Assembly: GCA_024741835.1 (NCBI GenBank)
Contig: JAENRP010000610.1
Span: 1 to 15,328 of the forward strand
DNA: 15,328 nt
Direction of reading: 5' to 3'
DNA from: Diplocarpon mali
Taxonomy: Eukaryota > Ascomycota > Leotiomycetes > Helotiales > Drepanopezizaceae
The notes beneath the pieces are model-generated. The model had not been told where the DNA came from and did no database searches. It was given only the letters and a program-made list of their open reading frames with translations. Positions 8,700 through 15,328 of the stretch are shown here, piece after piece. The position numbers and the translations under genes are program-made. The first letter of the stretch is position 1. Every line of letters begins with the position of its first letter.

Positions 8700-9060
8700 T
8701 TCCCGCCTTCTTATAAAAGGGCGCTAGTTCTTAATTCCTATAGAATTAGCATATAATAGATCATTTATTAAAACTACTACTTATATTAATAGTAAAGCAA
8801 ACGTTTTTAAAATTATTTAAACCTCTTTTATATATTAGCTTTCTAAACGATTAAGTGTTAAATTCATTAAGCTACCCTAGCCAATTACCCCTTTTAGCTA
8901 TAATAGCCTTATAGGCGAGGTCATTTCTTACGCTCTCTTACTTACCTTAATAATTGATAAGTATTATATTAACTTCCCCTTTTTAATCACTTTATTAAGC
9001 TCTAATAATATTCTTCTTAACCGCAAGTTCCTAGAGTATTACAATCTTAGCTAATTATAT
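8700..9060 (+). pseudogene. Gypsy protease region
   Basis: The pol frame reads IPIELAYNRSFIKTTTYIN and later ITPFSYNSLIGEVISYALLL. It then has YINFPFLITLLSSNNILLNRKFLEYY ending near 9039, split here by a few mutated residues. The last block corresponds to the family's DLGSHDAILGRKWL-like end of the retropepsin domain, with Asp and Gly codons changed to Asn. The catalytic Asp-Ser/Thr-Gly cannot be identified: the place where it should be reads LLIKGR*F. Retropepsin would cut gag-pol into mature proteins. I am confident about the C-terminal block and less so about the N-terminal limit. Confidence 0.65.
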
Positions 9061-9849
9061 AGTAAAGGGAATAATAGGCTCTATTAGCCCTAAGATATGC
9101 CTATTATCCCTTACTTCAATAAGCGTATGCCTATTAACCTAGCTATTCTAAAAGCCTCCTTAACGGCTTAAAAGGATATCAAGCGATATATGGCATTAAT
9201 AGAAGCTAAAGATCGGGACCTCTAGCTTACTAGCATACGCGCTAATACCCCTTTAAGCTCTTAGCCCCTTTCGCAACTTAAGGAGATTCTCTAAAGGCCT
9301 TCTGCGAAAGCTAGGCAAGCTAGCAGCTTCTTTAAAAACCTTTAAAAAGACCTAAAGATAATAAAGCAAGCCTTGCTAAGCGAGGCACCCTTTTCCTATT
9401 CCCTTTTTAAGGCGCTTACCAATCGGAGCTCCCCTCCTTCCTTTTAAAAAACCGATATTAGGTTAATTTCTACTTATACTATTAATACCTTATATACTTG
9501 ATCGATTAAGGCTATACGCTAGGCTAAGCGCATTAATAAGCCGCTGCCTAATGAGTTTACCTTTATTAGCTTAGTATACGCTTTAAAGCAGGAGGTTACT
9601 TAATAGGCTAAATATAAGGCTAATAACAATTTAATTAATCAGAAGCTCCCTTTATAATATACTAAGTTCAAAGAGTTATTCTCCTGTAAGGCCTTTGATC
9701 AGCTCCTAGAGTATTATATAAGTATAGACTACCGCATTAAGCTTATAATAGTAGAGTATAACTTAATAATCGAGCCTTTATACCGCCTTACTAATGAATA
9801 GCTCTTTAAGGTAAAGAGTTACATTTTAGAAAACCTTTATAAGGGCTTT

Positions 9850-10260
9850 ATTAAGGCTTTAAGCTCTCCTTAAGCGGCACTGATCTTATTTATAAAGAAG
9901 GCTAATGGCTCTCTATACCTCTGCGTTAACTACTATAAGCTTAATTACTTAATAAAGAAGGACCTATACCCGATTCCCTTAATTAATAAGATAATAGCAT
10001 ATATCTCTAAGGCTAGGATCTTTATTAAAATTAATATCCAATAGGCTTTTTATTATATTAAGATATCTATTAATTTAGAAGACCTTACTACCTTTTATAT
10101 ATAGTATAGTATATATAAGTATAAAGTGCTTCCCTTCGGCCTAACTAATAGACCTGCTACCTTTTAAAGGTTTATTAATAATATCCTACTCTTGCACTTA
10201 GATAACTTCTATTTTATATACTTTAATAATATCTTAATTTACTTAAAGACCTTCGCAAAG
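9850..10260 (+). pseudogene. Gypsy reverse transcriptase, all three catalytic Asp codons lost
   Basis: Classic blocks are present in order. They are LFIKKANGSLYLCVNYYKLN (from 9886), LIKKDLYPIPLINKIIAYIS, KARIFIKINI (10021 region), VLPFGLTNRPATF (10126-10164) and IYFNNILIYLKT (10216 on). In working relatives the third block has a catalytic Asp, here AAT Asn at 10033-10035. The YVDD-type box reads YFNN at 10219-10230. All three metal-binding Asp codons have therefore changed by G-to-A, which is incompatible with polymerase activity. Confidence 0.95.
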
Positions 10261-10539
10261 TATAAGGCGTATATTAAAAAGGTTATAAAGATCCTTTAAG
10301 TATATAGCCTTTAAGTAGATATTAAGAAAAGCGAGTTTAAAGTTACTAAAACTAAATTCCTTAGCTTTATCATTAGTATAAAGGATATTAAAGTCAACTT
10401 AAGTAAAATCGAGGTTATTAAAGAATAGGCGTACGCTATAAATATATAAGGCGTATAAAGCTTTTTAAGTTTTTATAATTTCTATTAGCATTTTATTAAA
10501 GACTATAGTAGGATTTGTAAACCCCTTATAGCCCTTATA

Positions 10540-10990
10540 GAAAACGTTCCTTTTATATTTGATAAAGCTTATAAGCAGACCTAGGAGACTCTTTAAAAGG
10601 AGCTCTAAAGAGCTCCTATACTCTAGCACTATGCGCCCTACTGCTAGACTAGGCTGGAAACCGACGCCTCCGACAGAATCGTCGCAAGAGTGCTTTCTTA
10701 GCTTTAGGATAACGATCTCTTCTACCCTATTAGGTTCTTTTTTAAAATAATAGCTAATATAAAGCTTAATTATCCTATTTATAATAAGGAGCTGCTAGCG
10801 ATCTACCGCTCCTTTAAGCACTTCTATTCTAAGCTGCTTAAAGTATAAGAAGAGGTACTAGTTTATACTAATTACTGTATATTAAAGTACTTTATAAGTA
10901 CTAAAGAGCTAACGGCCCGCTAGGCCTACTAAGCAGAGTTCTTCGCAAGTTTCAACTTTAAAATCATATACTGCACTAAAGTAATAAATA
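10540..10990 (+). pseudogene. Gypsy RNase H domain
   Basis: The domain reads TRLETDASDRIVARVLS (10648 on), LNYPIYNKELLAIYRSFKHF, then VYTNYCILKYFISTKELTAR, and closes with FFASFNFKIIYC and NTFANTLSY. The Asp of ETDASD (GAC at 10663) and the Glu of NKELLAI (GAG at 10789) are intact. The third acidic residue, in the family's YTDHRNL block, is Asn (AAT at 10870). A short stretch around 10650-10700 keeps more GC and CpA than its surroundings. The 63-codon ATG frame at 10559-10750 lies out of register with this domain and is a shadow. Confidence 0.92.
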
Positions 10991-11379
10991 CCTTTGCAAA
11001 TACCCTTTCCTATTGCAATTAAGATCTTATGCCTTTAGAGGCTAAGAAGAGGGCTCTGTATTATTAATAGATACTCCTTAGCAATAAGCTTTCCTTAAAA
11101 GTCTAAGCGGACCTTTAGCTTGCCTCGATCGAAGCTATAGCAAAGGAAAGAGCCTTTTAAATTAAAGAGGGCAAGCCGGCCGATCTTACCTTAGTAGTAG
11201 TATACAATATCTTAAGGTATTATGCTATCGACTAAGTCCTTTGAGCTAATAAGGAGGCTCTTAAGCTTAAGGAGCTCCGCAAGGAAGCGCAAAACTATAG
11301 CCTGGACTATAAGCTTAGCAAGGGCAAGCTATTCTTTTAAGGAAGGCTTATAATGCCTAAGGAACCTCCTAAGCTCCAA

Positions 11380-12100
11380 ATAGCCTTAATTCAATATATA
11401 TACAATTAGCTATACGTCGCTTATACTAGTACTAGTAAGACTAAGCTCCTAATAGGAAGGAAGTACTATTAAAAAGGCCTAGGTGCCGATATAGCAATAT
11501 ATATCTAAAACTGCTGCTATACTCAAATAAAGGCCTATAAGGATAAGACCCCTGGCCTCTTAAACCCCTTTCCTACTCCTAAGCGCCCCTTTTAGCACTT
11601 GATAATTAATTTTACTAAACTGCCATTAGATAAGGAGGGCTATAACTACGCGCTAGTTATTATAAACTAGTTATTAAAGAAGGCTATATCGTTGCCCTAT
11701 AATAAGGATATTAATGCTTAAGGCCTAGCTAAGCTATTCTTAGTTTACTAGATCCGATATTTCGATATACCTAATTCCATTCTCTCTAACTAAGGCCTTT
11801 AATTTATATTAACGTTTTAGCAAGAGTTCTGCTATATATATAGTATAAAGGTAAAACTGACTACTATATATAACCTAAATATAAATGGCCAAATAGAAAT
11901 AATAAACTAATATATTAAGTAATATCTATAGCCGTTTTATTCATTTTACTAAGATAATTAAAGAAGCCTCCTCCTACTTATAAATATCGCGCAGCTTACG
12001 CTCCTATATAAGTCGCTAGGCTAGATCTCCCCTTTCCAGGTTTTAAATAGGTATAAGCCTTATTCCTCTTAAGATACTACTAACTTAAAACCTCTATAAA
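11380..12100 (+). pseudogene. Gypsy integrase (degraded H2C2 finger, DD35E core)
   Basis: The N-terminal finger reads YN*LYVAY at 11401-11424, where both His codons have become Tyr (TAC 11401, TAT 11422), followed by KTKLLIGRKYY and an NCC at 11509-11517. The catalytic core starts HLIINFTKLPLDKEGYNYALVI. Its first Asp is Asn (AAT at 11608), the second is Asn (AAC at 11788, in SN*G for SDRG/SDQG), and the Glu is kept (GAA at 11896, in NGQIEI). Spacing between the second Asp position and Glu is exactly 35 intervening residues. The enzyme would have made the 5-bp staggered cut seen as TAAAA. Confidence 0.93.
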
Positions 12101-12229
12101 CTGCTATAAAGCGCTTGAACTGCGAGCGAGCCTTATAAGTCGCTATTAGGAATAGGAAGGCTATCGCATATGCCTAATCGTTAATAAAGGCCTAGTAAGC
12201 TCAAATAAAGGCCTAAGCGAACCGCTAGA

Positions 12230-12795
12230 AGAGGCCTATTAACTAAGATATAGGTAATAACGTTCTAATTGATATATATAATTAGAAGATAGACCAGCCT
12301 ACTTGCAAGCTCTTAGATAGGTAGTATAGCCTAAAGAGGGTATTAGCTAAGATCGGTAAGAGTTAGAAGATCGACCTCTTTAAGGATATAGCAATTTACC
12401 CTATCTTCTACTCCTACTCCTTACGTAAATACATTTCGAACCCTTTCTTAAGGCAAGTAGCAAAGCCCTTGGCCCTAATTCGTATGCTCCTTAAAGAAGA
12501 TAAGTACAAGGTCGTCGATATAATAGGCTCTTAAATACGCTCTTGCTAGCTTTAATATTAGATAAAGTAGAAAGGAGATAATAAAGATCTTTAATAGTAC
12601 TTATATTCGAATGCGATAATAGCCCTTTATATAATATAGCATTTTCACCTATAGTACCCTTAGGCTAACGGCCTGCTAAAGAACCTCCTGCGGTAGCTTT
12701 AAGCGTATAATAATAGCTAAGAAGACTACTTAGATCTTACTAATAATATAGCAATAGACGCAATTGCAAGGACGCAGTTCTTTAAAAGGGGGGGG
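12230..12795 (+). pseudogene. Gypsy integrase C-terminus with chromodomain-like module
   Basis: The pol frame shows the GPY/F-type region (GNNVLID, then RVLAKIGKS*KIDLF near 12337-12381). A chromodomain-like stretch follows at about 12502-12660: KYKVVDIIGS, an IK*KGD block corresponding to VKWKGY, DL**YLYS corresponding to DPEWYPAS, and HFHL*YP. Chromodomains on integrases bind modified histones and steer integration, in fungi often toward H3K9-methylated heterochromatin. The aromatic Trp codons of the fold are stop codons here. The tail NNIAIDAIARTQFFKRGG runs through the polypurine tract. Confidence 0.8.
12784..12795 (+). promoter_or_regulatory. Gypsy polypurine tract
   Basis: AAAAGGGGGGGG, four A followed by eight G, lies three bases before the 3' LTR. 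It is the longest G run noticed in this AT-rich window. In LTR elements such a tract resists RNase H and primes plus-strand synthesis. The pol frame reads through it as KRGG and stops at TAA directly before the LTR. Confidence 0.88.
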
Positions 12796-12798
12796 TAA

Positions 12799-13053
12799 TA
12801 TTATAAATAGTATTTATATATGCTTGCTTTCTACTAGTTAGGCGGTATAGTTTCAGGGGTTATATAGCTAAACGCATAGACGCTCCCCTCTTATATAAAC
12901 ACCTATCTCCTTTTCCTTATATATAGCTTTCCTTCTTTATCTTTTCTTTTAAATATAACGCATACCCTTTAAGGCATAGCAACTCAACTTTACTACCGCT
13001 TCCTATGCTCCTTAAAGCTAAGCTCCCTTACTCTCCTAAAGGCAGCTATAATA
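12799..13053 (+). repeat. Gypsy 3' LTR (255 bp)
   Basis: This is the full-length partner of the 5' LTR, from TATTATAAATAG (ancestral TGTTAC) to GCAGCTATAATA. Its first 80 bases are more heavily mutated than in the 5' copy, while in the second half it retains C or G at several sites where the 5' LTR has T or A. It has the same TATATAAA (12892-12899). Confidence 0.93.
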
Positions 13054-13058
13054 TAAAA
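13054..13058. repeat. Right 5-bp target-site duplication of the Gypsy element
   Basis: TAAAA directly after the 3' LTR repeats the TAAAA before the 5' LTR (6172-6176). After it, Copia-2 gag resumes in the same frame. Confidence 0.88.
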
Positions 13059-13331
13059 AAGATAAAGATAGCAAGGATATAGATATAAATATAGACTCTA
13101 TATAATTTATACTATATAAAGTGAAGAGGAGAGTAAGAGCCGCAGATCCTAAGATAGCTATAACTTTTAAGGAAACTTAGCTTTTTAATTTCCTACTTAA
13201 TAGCCTTCCTCTTAAGTTTGCTATTGCGAAATAATCTCTTCTTATCTAACCTAACCTTAAGATCTATAAGAAGATCGACCTCCTTTAAACTATTAAGTAA
13301 GACCTTAAAGGACGCTCTAAATCGGCAAATG
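13059..13331 (+). pseudogene. Copia-2 gag, continuation after the Gypsy insertion
   Basis: This fragment aligns to 14433-14705 of Copia-3 with constant offset 1374 and no gaps. It reads KDKDSKDIDINIDS, then RVRAADPKIAITFKET, then FLLNSLPLKFAI and KIYKKIDLL. It is the middle of a Copia gag. It ends at 13331 where the Copia-3 LTR begins. The last five bases AAATG correspond to AAATA at the uninterrupted site and are the expected left target duplication of Copia-3. The rest of Copia-2 should lie to the right of this window, after the 3' LTR of Copia-3. Confidence 0.88.
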
Positions 13332-13526
13332 TGTTAAGATGGGTGATACAGCTATTACTCTGATGTATTATCATATGACCCTATTGCTTAGTCAGTAGGA
13401 TATTAATACGTATATAGCTATAGGGAAGAAAGGGGTAACCTTCCTTCCTTAACTCTTATTAATATATCGACTATCGACCTTTAGAAGCCTCTTTTACCTA
13501 CTGCGCCGACTCACTTAAGCTTAATA
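13332..13526 (+). repeat. Copia-3 5' LTR (195 bp)
   Basis: The LTR starts TGTTAAGATGGG and ends AAGCTTAATA. It is the better preserved of the two Copia LTRs: at 9 of 13 differing sites it keeps the C or G that 3914-4108 has lost. The inverted terminal bases TGTTAAG / CTTAATA (from CTTAACA) define the ends. TATATAGCTATAG inside may serve as the TATA region. Confidence 0.9.
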
Positions 13527-13537
13527 GGTTATAAGCC
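13527..13537 (+). promoter_or_regulatory. Candidate primer-binding site, initiator tRNA-Met half-molecule type
   Basis: GGTTATAAGCC abuts the LTR end. With one G-to-A change it is the reverse complement of the anticodon arm of fungal initiator tRNA-Met (GGCTCATAACC, containing the CAT anticodon). Copia of Drosophila is known to prime from a tRNA-iMet cleaved in the anticodon loop, so the position and sequence fit a half-tRNA primer. The tRNA sequence is from general knowledge, not from this window. Confidence 0.6.
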
Positions 13538-13924
13538 TTAGATAGACCGATAATAGATTATTAACTTCCTTTAGAAAGCACTTGCGCTGCAACTATTAGT
13601 AGGAAGTTGAATAAGACTTATAGTAAGAGGCGAGCAATCGGCGAATTGAAGGTATAATTCCCTATTTAGCTAACCTATATTATAAGAGGTATGATTCCTT
13701 GCTCTATAACCCTTTAGTACTGTAAGAGGTATGATTCCTTGCTTTACTATATTTTATAAGAGGTATAATTCCCTATGTTATAGCCTAAAAACCCTTTTTA
13801 ATAAAAGGACTTCCTTCTTATTTAATACTTTTATAATACCTGCTATTTAATTATTTTAACCTTTCGATAGGAGGAGTGCTTTTAACTATTTAATTTATTT
13901 GATTTTAATGCAATTCGATTCGAA
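13538..13924 (+). other. Copia-3 leader
   Basis: Non-coding text between the primer site and the gag start. Its middle holds four short imperfect repeats (listed separately). No splice signal or other motif could be assigned. Confidence 0.6.
13647..13776 (+). repeat. Short tandem repeats in the Copia-3 leader
   Basis: The motif TAAGAGGTATGATTCCTTGC starts at 13683 and 13723. It recurs with transitions as TAAGAGGTATAATTCCCTA at 13757, and partially as GAAGGTATAATTCCCTA at 13647. Spacings are about 36, 40 and 34 bp. The repeats lie between the LTR and gag, where retroelements often keep packaging or translation signals. Confidence 0.8.
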
Positions 13925-14980
13925 ATGGCAATGGCTTTTAATTCCGATTGAAATACTAGACCTAGAGACCTCTAACTCTTTTGAAAGAACTGGCAATAAT
14001 AGTTCGACGATTTAAAGCTTTACTTTAAGAGTAAAGGTATTGAAATAGCGATTTAAAAGATACTTATTAAATATGCGAGAATAGCCCCTTATACTTCCTC
14101 TACTAATTCGTCTACTTCCACTTTAATAGCTAATATAACTGCTAAGGATTTATTAAATATATTAAATAAGCTTAACTTAAGAGCTTTAGTAGATAATAAC
14201 TGAGAATCCTAAAGGTAGATTTTAAATATAGAAAAGGAGAAGGAGTATAAGCTAGCCTTAGCTAAATGTAAGCTTAAGATTAATAGAGGTTTAAGCGATA
14301 AAGATCGAGATTTTATTTAAATTTATAATAATATAAAGATAAGATAGGATACTTTAAAGGTAAATTACTCTTAAACAATTGCCTTTAATACTTAGTATCT
14401 ACTATAGTAGATTACTTTATTTTAATATAGAAAAGATAAAGATAGTAAGGATATAGATATAAATATAGACTTTGCCTAATCTATACTATATAAAGCGAGA
14501 AGGAGAGTAAGAGCTATAGATCCTAAGATAGCTATAACTTTTAAGGAAACTCAGCTTTTTAGTTTCCTACTTAATAGCCTCCCTCTTAAGTTTGCTATTA
14601 TAAAACAATCTCTTCTTATCTAACCTAACCTTAAGATCTATAAGAAGATCGACCTCCTTTAAACTATTAAGTAAGACCTCGAAGGACGCTTTAAATCGGC
14701 AAATACTGCGTTATAAGGCAACGATAAGCCTAAGAAGAGGAAGGAGCGCGGGACGAGCCCTTGAGCTTATTAGGGATGCTACTTCTATAATAGTGCTTAT
14801 AATATTACTAATTATAAAGTTAGAAGGCAACTGATCAATATAATCGCTAGCTTTAACATTAATAAGCAATCGAAGCAAAAGTTAAGAAGCAAACTGCCCT
14901 TATCTTACTAAAGGCCGCAACTACTAAGGAAAGGCAAAGGCAAAGGAAAAGGCTATTTAGCCAGAACTTTAGTAGATACC
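13925..14980 (+). pseudogene. Copia-3 gag with degraded zinc knuckle
   Basis: An ATG at 13925 (MAMAFNSD) opens the frame shared by all later gag text. FDDLKLYFKSKGIEIA and LIKYARIAPYT are followed by NITAKDLLNILNKL, KEKEYKLALAKCKLKIN, RVRAIDPKIAITFKET and a basic KPKKRKERGTSP segment. The knuckle at 14777-14815 reads CYFYNSAYNITNY, i.e. CX2CX3HX4C with Tyr at the second Cys, the His and the third Cys. Gag forms the virus-like particle and binds RNA. Stops are scattered up to TAA at 14909 and none follow. The gag-protease boundary is approximate, since Copia makes one polyprotein. Copia-2 preserves a second version of the first two thirds. Confidence 0.85.
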
Positions 14981-15328
14981 TCTAATAATAATAGTAGTTT
15001 ATCTAAACCTAAATCCACTTTTAATAATTCAGACGATAATTATAATAAAGATGCCTATATCTTAAAAGCCGATCTTTATAAGATCTTTGAATCTAATTGG
15101 TATAGTGATACTAGTTATATAATATATATAATTGATAAACCCTACTTATTTAAAGGCCTGCTTATTAAAATAAAAAGGCGCTCTATTAAGGTTAGTAATA
15201 AAAGATTGTATATAGACTCAATAGGTATAGTAGAGATAAATGTTGCTAGCGTTTCTTTCCTTTTGCAAAATATTCTCCTTATGCTTAGCTTAAGCATTAA
15301 TCTTTTATTTAGCTATAAGATTTATATA
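14981..15328 (+). pseudogene. Copia-3 protease, incomplete at window end
   Basis: The frame continues without stops into NWYSDTSYIIYIIDKPYLFKG, here given in pieces: WYSDTS at 15098-15115 and DKPYLFKG after it. The family's WxxDSGCTxHIT...LF block aligns with it. The catalytic Asp codon is intact (GAT at 15107) while the following Gly reads Ser (AGT) and the His reads Tyr. RSIKVSNKRLYIDSIGIVEI and LLMLSLSINLLFSYKI match the rest of a Copia retropepsin, ending in the VPGLxxNLLS-like block. The window ends inside the frame, before integrase. This enzyme would cleave the gag-pol precursor. Confidence 0.82.

Larger units (their letters stand above)
8642..12798 (+). pseudogene. Gypsy pol remnant (protease, RT, RNase H, integrase, chromodomain)
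   Basis: A single frame (1 mod 3) carries the whole polyprotein without net frameshift, ending in FFKRGG and a TAA at 12796-12798 that touches the 3' LTR. Relative to gag the frame is -1, and the switch falls between about 8640 and 8735. I found no classical slippery heptamer in the correct register, so I cannot say whether programmed frameshifting or an old indel explains it. The domain order protease, RT, RNase H, integrase is that of Ty3/Gypsy. Catalytic residues are lost in RT (three Asp to Asn), RNase H (one) and integrase (two), and many Trp, Gln and Arg codons are stops. The product would have been the element's replication and integration machinery. Confidence 0.93.
6177..13053 (+). 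mobile_element. Complete but dead Ty3/Gypsy chromovirus-type element (6877 bp)
   Basis: Both ends are defined by 255-bp LTRs with ancestral TGTTACA...TGTAACA termini and 5-bp duplications of TAAAA. Inside, in order, are a leader of about 0.95 kb, gag with a CCHC knuckle, protease, RT, RNase H, integrase, a chromodomain-like C-terminus and a polypurine tract. RT-RNase H-integrase order and the C-terminal chromodomain place it among the chromoviruses of Ty3/Gypsy. Pol remains in one frame for about 4 kb with no net indel, so the damage is almost entirely point mutation. Dozens of nonsense codons and lost catalytic residues make it non-autonomous. It sits inside a Copia-2 gag. Confidence 0.93.
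13332..15328 (+). mobile_element. Copia-3: 5' part of a Ty1/Copia element, continues past the window
   Basis: The element begins with a 195-bp LTR, followed at once by a primer-binding-site-like sequence, a leader of about 390 bp, gag (from 13925) and the start of protease. Its gag is a close homologue of Copia-2, so a member of the family has inserted into another member. Integrase, RT and the 3' LTR are outside the window. Point mutations of the RIP type are present, but the stretch after 14912 is free of in-frame stops, so this copy is less degraded there than the others. Confidence 0.88.

Noticed and set aside
8708..8734. KGASS in the gag frame as the retropepsin DSGAS motif
   Set aside because: The preceding codons (TAA AAG) cannot come from Asp-Ser by simple transitions, and the protease C-terminal block is in the other frame, so this is not a safe active-site call.
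10559..10750. 63-codon ATG frame on the + strand
   Set aside because: It lies out of register inside the Gypsy RNase H domain, whose true frame shows ETDASD and NKELLAI. It is a shadow frame, open only because this stretch is less mutated.
13527..13534. GGTTATAAG after the Copia-3 LTR resembling GTTATAAGG at the uninterrupted site (14709-14717), as if target sequence resumed
   Set aside because: Homology does not continue beyond eight bases, and the position and sequence are better explained as the primer-binding site of Copia-3.
1..15328. tRNA, rRNA or host protein-coding genes
   Set aside because: No cloverleaf-like or rRNA-like sequence was noticed by eye, and all coding text I could read belongs to LTR retrotransposons. 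A covariance-model scan would be needed to exclude small RNAs formally.

Overview
This window looks like a transposon graveyard from a filamentous ascomycete (Pezizomycotina), heavily mutated by a repeat-induced point mutation (RIP)-like process. The DNA is very AT-rich. CpA and TpG are depleted, TpA is in excess, and TAA/TAG stops occur in almost every frame. No intact host gene, rRNA, tRNA or CRISPR is visible. Reading through the stops still gives collinear retrotransposon polyproteins, and changes at key residues are mostly the expected C-to-T or G-to-A transitions (Cys to Tyr, Asp to Asn, His to Tyr, Glu to Lys).

Layout: (1) 45-517, a minisatellite of ten related units spaced 39 or 48 bp (once 90), leaving one minus-strand frame open. 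(2) About 540-3610, a Ty1/Copia pol remnant (Copia-1: GAG-pre-integrase, integrase, RT, RNase H) without gag or protease. It is followed by three diverged minisatellite units (3625-3780), a purine-rich tract and a 195-bp LTR (3914-4108), read here as its 3' LTR. (3) 4109-5772, an unassigned degenerate stretch. (4) 5773-6176 and 13059-13331, two halves of one Copia gag (Copia-2). (5) Between them, a complete 6877-bp Ty3/Gypsy chromovirus-type element (6177-13053) with two 255-bp LTRs, gag, protease, RT, RNase H, DD35E integrase, chromodomain-like C-terminus, polypurine tract and a 5-bp target duplication. (6) From 13332 to the window end, the 5' part of a third Copia (Copia-3): 195-bp LTR, a primer-binding site resembling an initiator-tRNA-Met half-molecule type, a leader with short repeats, gag and the start of protease.

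The insertion history can be read directly. Copia-2 gag was hit by the Gypsy element and by Copia-3, whose own gag preserves the uninterrupted version of both target sites. All recognisable elements point to the + strand. The degraded copies cannot encode working enzymes as they stand. The least damaged coding stretch is the Copia-3 gag/protease part at the right edge, open from 14912 to the end.

The strongest candidates for something undescribed are the minisatellite that brackets the Copia-1 pol and keeps a three-base register on one side, and the strong bias of surviving CpA/TpG sites to the GCA/TGC context.
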